NCBI GenBank assembly: GCA_023428585.1
Contig: JAEYXG010000259.1
Location: forward strand, 1 to 8,488
Length of the DNA stretch: 8,488 nt
Origin: Bacteroidota bacterium
GTDB taxonomy: Bacteria > Bacteroidota > Bacteroidia > Bacteroidales > Lentimicrobiaceae
Direction of reading: 5' to 3'
Position 1 is the stretch's first letter. Each line of letters opens with the position of its first letter. Shown here piece by piece: positions 6,511-8,488 of the stretch. The translations under genes were made by a program, and so were the position numbers. Below the pieces are notes generated by a model. It was not told the origin of the DNA and searched no databases. It saw only the letters and a list, made by a program, of their open reading frames with translations.

Positions 6511-7256
6511 AGATATTGATTATTGAAGATGAGGCAAGGGCGGCAAGCCATCTTGAACGAATGCTCAAAAAAGTGGCGCCACGCATGGAAGTGATTGCCC
6601 GAATTGAAACAGTGCGTGATGCCGTGGAATTCCTTTCACATAATTATTCAGCGGAACTCATATTTTCAGATGTTCAACTTGCCGATGGATTGTGCTTTGA
6701 AATCTATAAACAGGTTGAAGTAACCTGCCCCATCATTTTCACCACTGCCTATGATCATTATGCCATGGAAGCATTCAAGACCAATGGCATTGATTATCTA
6801 CTCAAGCCGATTGATGACGACAGTCTTGGAAAGGCAATAGAAAAAGCTACGCGCTTCACACCCGCACAAGGATTGGAAAGACTACTCGCCTTAGCCGGGA
6901 TACAGCCGGTAAAACACTTCAAGTCAAGGTTTATGGTCAGGGTGGGCGATAAAATAAAAACTATTCCAGTGGAAGAGATTACCACTTTTTATAGTCTTGA
7001 GAAAGCCACTTGGCTGCATACCAGAAATAACCGGAACTATACCATCGACTTTACCCTCGATCAGCTGGAAGATATGCTTGATCCCACCGGATTCTTTCGC
7101 ATAAACCGCCGTTACATTGTATCGCCCGATGCATGCAATAACATTACTGCATGGTCAAACAGTCGACTGAAGATGCATATTGAAGGGATTGACGACAATG
7201 ATATCATTGTAGCGCGGGAAAGAGTGCAGGAATTCAGGGAGTGGCTGGATAAGTGA
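6507..7256 (+). CDS. LytTR family DNA-binding response regulator
   Basis: This 249-residue cytoplasmic regulator has a receiver domain at about 1-118 and a LytTR DNA-binding domain at about 141-246. Receiver residues are all present: acidic pair Glu7/Asp8, phospho-acceptor Asp55 in 'LIFSDVQL', switch Thr79/Thr80 in 'FTTAYDHYAMEAF', and Lys100-Pro101 in 'DYLLKPID'. The LytTR domain shows 'RFMVRVGDKIKTIPVEEI', 'LDQLEDML', and the hallmark 'FFRINRRYIV', ending 'VARERVQEFREWL'. LytTR proteins bind short direct repeats upstream of target promoters, usually as a dimer. The ATGA overlap with the kinase makes it the cognate partner. Likely targets include the neighbouring receptor and exported TPR gene, though I found no clear pair of LytTR-type direct repeats upstream of them. 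The length is typical and nothing looks damaged. Confidence 0.95.
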   Translation: MKILIIEDEARAASHLERMLKKVAPRMEVIARIETVRDAVEFLSHNYSAELIFSDVQLADGLCFEIYKQVEVTCPIIFTTAYDHYAMEAFKTNGIDYLLKPIDDDSLGKAIEKATRFTPAQGLERLLALAGIQPVKHFKSRFMVRVGDKIKTIPVEEITTFYSLEKATWLHTRNNRNYTIDFTLDQLEDMLDPTGFFRINRRYIVSPDACNNITAWSNSRLKMHIEGIDDNDIIVARERVQEFREWLDK

Positions 7257-7355
7257 CCCACCCCCCAACCACTTCATGAGGGATAGAATCTCACAAGAAA
7301 ATGGAAACTGATACAAATTAGTGATATTTATGCGCTTTAATTAAAAACTATTCTA

Positions 7356-7363
7356 TACCTTTG
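7356..7363 (+). promoter_or_regulatory. -7 promoter element for the thioredoxin gene
   Basis: TACCTTTG is an exact match to the Bacteroidota TAnnTTTG element and lies 65 bases before the thioredoxin ATG. The transcript should begin near 7369-7371. The upstream TTTA at 7336-7339 is 16 bp away, a little short for the usual -33 spacing, so the -33 part is unclear. Confidence 0.6.
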
Positions 7364-7375
7364 TGGCATTAAAAC

Positions 7376-7397
7376 AAGGAGGTGAATTGGCATCTCC
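7376..7397 (+). promoter_or_regulatory. Leader hairpin burying a Shine-Dalgarno-like sequence
   Basis: AAGGAGGTG at 7376-7384 is close to a perfect Shine-Dalgarno sequence, but it ends 43 bases before the thioredoxin ATG, too far to position a ribosome there. GGAGGTG (7378-7384) can pair with CATCTCC (7391-7397) to form a 7-bp stem with one G-U pair and the loop AATTGG. If transcription starts near 7370, this hairpin sits almost at the mRNA 5' end, where it could protect the message or act as a control element. The pairing is seen in the sequence; the role is inferred. Confidence 0.45.
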
Positions 7398-7427
7398 GGG
7401 TAGTTTATTATTCAAAAACATAGCAAC

Positions 7428-7847
7428 ATGTCGACAACCGCATTAATTATCATTGCCCTTATCCTTGTAGTCATTGCTTATCTGTGGTTTGCAGCCAGAA
7501 AGATGAAGAACATGCCGATAGTGGCAGAGCACGCAAACATTATAACCTTGACTGATTCAAATATTCAGCATCAATTAAAGAGTGGAATTGCACTGGTAGA
7601 TTTCTGGGCAGCTTGGTGTATGCCATGCAAAATGATGGCACCCATCATAAATGAAGTGGCAGAGGAATCGACAGGGAAAGCCAAAATATGCAAGCTGGAT
7701 GTACAGCAGTATCAGGCTCTCTCAGCCAAATATTCTGTTCGCAGCATCCCAACACTGATACTTTTTAAAGATGGTAAGGAAATCAACCGATTTGTGGGAG
7801 TCAAGACCAAAGATTTTCTGCTGAAGGAAATTGCCAAAGTCAGTTAA
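7428..7847 (+). CDS. Membrane-tethered thioredoxin with WCMPC active site
   Basis: This 139-residue protein has one N-terminal hydrophobic helix (about 5-23) followed by a basic RKMK, then a complete thioredoxin fold at about 37-139. The active site is 'FWAAWCMPCKMMAPI' with redox Cys64 and Cys67; the cis-proline is Pro108 in 'RSIPTLILFKDGKE', and 'VDFWA' and 'FVGV' are in their usual places. The central dipeptide is Met-Pro in place of the canonical Gly-Pro, which can shift the redox potential. A third cysteine (Cys88) lies in the core. Positive charges after the helix and none before it suggest that the domain faces the cytoplasm, but the helix could instead act as an export anchor. An in-frame TAG at 7401 rules out a much earlier start. 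It is a separate unit from LytSR, with a 171-bp gap containing a promoter element. The role is a general disulfide reductase; specific partners are unknown. Confidence 0.92.
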   Translation: MSTTALIIIALILVVIAYLWFAARKMKNMPIVAEHANIITLTDSNIQHQLKSGIALVDFWAAWCMPCKMMAPIINEVAEESTGKAKICKLDVQQYQALSAKYSVRSIPTLILFKDGKEINRFVGVKTKDFLLKEIAKVS

Positions 7848-8032
7848 TCAACCAAGCACAAGCCGATTATTATAGTAATATACCCCTTTTGATACAAGAC
7901 ATATCATGGGTACCTTTTGATCAGTTATCACTTACGATTCCAAATATTAACAGCAAGATAACTGTGATATCATTTACGGGAAATAGAGCTCAGACGGTTT
8001 TTTCCTAAATTTGCTGCCTGAATTACCATATC
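7848..8032 (+). promoter_or_regulatory. Promoter region of the thioesterase gene, with upstream dyad
   Basis: TAAATTTG at 8006-8013 is an exact match to the Bacteroidota TAnnTTTG -7 element; transcription should start near 8020 and leave a leader of only about 13 nt before ATG 8033. No good -33 element is seen. Further upstream, CAGTTATC (7922-7929) and GATAACTG (7957-7964) are exact inverted arms with a 27-bp spacer; the second runs into the palindromic GATATC. The arms lie about 40-85 bp before the -7 box, where an activator could bind. No terminator with a T-run is evident after the thioredoxin stop. Confidence 0.5.
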
Positions 8033-8488
8033 ATGCAAGAATTAACCTCAGTAACTCCTTATAAAGTTACATCAGCCGAGACTGACATGTTTGCCCGCAT
8101 CAGGCTGAGTGCTTTGGTCAACCTGCTTATTCAGGCGGCCATTGATTCAGCTGAAAGTCTGGGCTTTGGCTTTGAAGCTTTCCGTCATCAAAAGTTGTTC
8201 TGGGTAATCAGTCGGTTCAACATTGAAATCTACAGACCGCTGATGTGGAATGAGCAGGGAGAAGTAGAGACATGGCCGAAGGATTTGGACAAGATGCTTT
8301 ATATCAGGGATTTCATTGCAAGGGACAGTAGGCAGGAGATTGTTGCCAAAGCTACTTCAGGATGGCTGGCAGTGGAAACAGCCACCAAACATCCAGCCAT
8401 TATTGACGGAGTAGAGGCATCTATGTTCACTCAACTGAAGGATAAACATGCACTGCACGCTTTCCCCGCAAAATTGCCTCCTGTACAT
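8033..8488 (+). CDS. Acyl-ACP thioesterase, N-terminal part (cut by window end)
   Basis: An open frame starts at ATG 8033 and runs 152 codons to the end of the window without a stop. The sequence matches the first hot-dog domain of bacterial acyl-ACP thioesterases: 'FARIRLSALVNLLIQAAIDSA' (helix region, about 20-40), 'LFWVISRFNIEIYRPLMWNE' (55-74), 'ETWPKDLDKMLYIRDF' (79-94, with the ETWP and RDF signatures), and 'ATSGWLAVETATKHPAII' (107-124). The enzyme hydrolyses the thioester between a fatty acyl chain and acyl carrier protein, releasing free fatty acid in the cytoplasm. Bacterial members are about 240-250 residues, so roughly 60% is present. The second hot-dog domain, which normally holds the catalytic residues, is outside the window. 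The start is supported by a promoter element about 20 bp upstream. The family call is by recognised motifs only. Confidence 0.88.
   Translation, partial: MQELTSVTPYKVTSAETDMFARIRLSALVNLLIQAAIDSAESLGFGFEAFRHQKLFWVISRFNIEIYRPLMWNEQGEVETWPKDLDKMLYIRDFIARDSRQEIVAKATSGWLAVETATKHPAIIDGVEASMFTQLKDKHALHAFPAKLPPVH

Noticed and set aside
7257..7320. Terminator after the response regulator gene
   Set aside because: The C-rich run and following bases form no stable stem with a T-run, so I do not call one.
7382..7423. A 13-codon frame starting with GTG in the thioredoxin leader (GTG to TAG)
   Set aside because: The GTG lies inside the Shine-Dalgarno-like sequence itself, so that sequence cannot serve it, and it is out of frame with the thioredoxin gene.

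Overview
The window reads as chromosomal DNA from a member of the Bacteroidota. The evidence is two TonB-dependent outer-membrane receptors (one carrying an N-terminal carboxypeptidase-regulatory-like domain), a DUF4249 lipoprotein behind a receptor, a LytS-type kinase paired with a LytTR regulator, and A-rich leaders without usable Shine-Dalgarno sites. Exact or near matches to the Bacteroidota -7 promoter element (TAnnTTTG) also sit just upstream of four genes. Base composition is moderate and even, all genes lie on the + strand, and I see no mobile element, tRNA, rRNA or CRISPR array.

Layout: (1) 1-206, the C-terminal end of a TonB-dependent receptor; 212-1075, its DUF4249 lipoprotein partner, 5 bp downstream; 1157-2098, an unassigned lipoprotein with four cysteines in its mature part. 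A perfect 12-bp-stem terminator at 2207-2234 closes this block. (2) 2374-4554, a complete compact TonB-dependent receptor; 4688-5329, a small exported TPR-like protein; 5467-6510 and 6507-7256, a four-helix LytS-type histidine kinase and its LytTR response regulator, overlapping by ATGA. (3) 7428-7847, a membrane-tethered thioredoxin with a WCMPC active site. (4) 8033 to the window end, the first 152 codons of an acyl-ACP thioesterase.

How the genes may work together: the receptor, the exported TPR-like protein and the LytSR pair form a compact co-directional block with no recognisable terminator between members. This suggests an envelope sensing or uptake unit: receptor in the outer membrane, TPR protein in the periplasm, kinase in the inner membrane, DNA-binding regulator in the cytoplasm. 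The kinase has almost no periplasmic domain, so a separate periplasmic partner would make sense; this is inference. The thioredoxin and thioesterase have their own promoter-like elements and look like separate units.

The most interesting non-coding signals are two different dyads that span or flank the -7 element of the second receptor gene and of the kinase gene, and a leader hairpin before the thioredoxin gene that buries an almost perfect Shine-Dalgarno sequence far from the start codon. Nothing here is clearly a new type of system; the receptor-TPR-LytSR block and these control sites are the best candidates.
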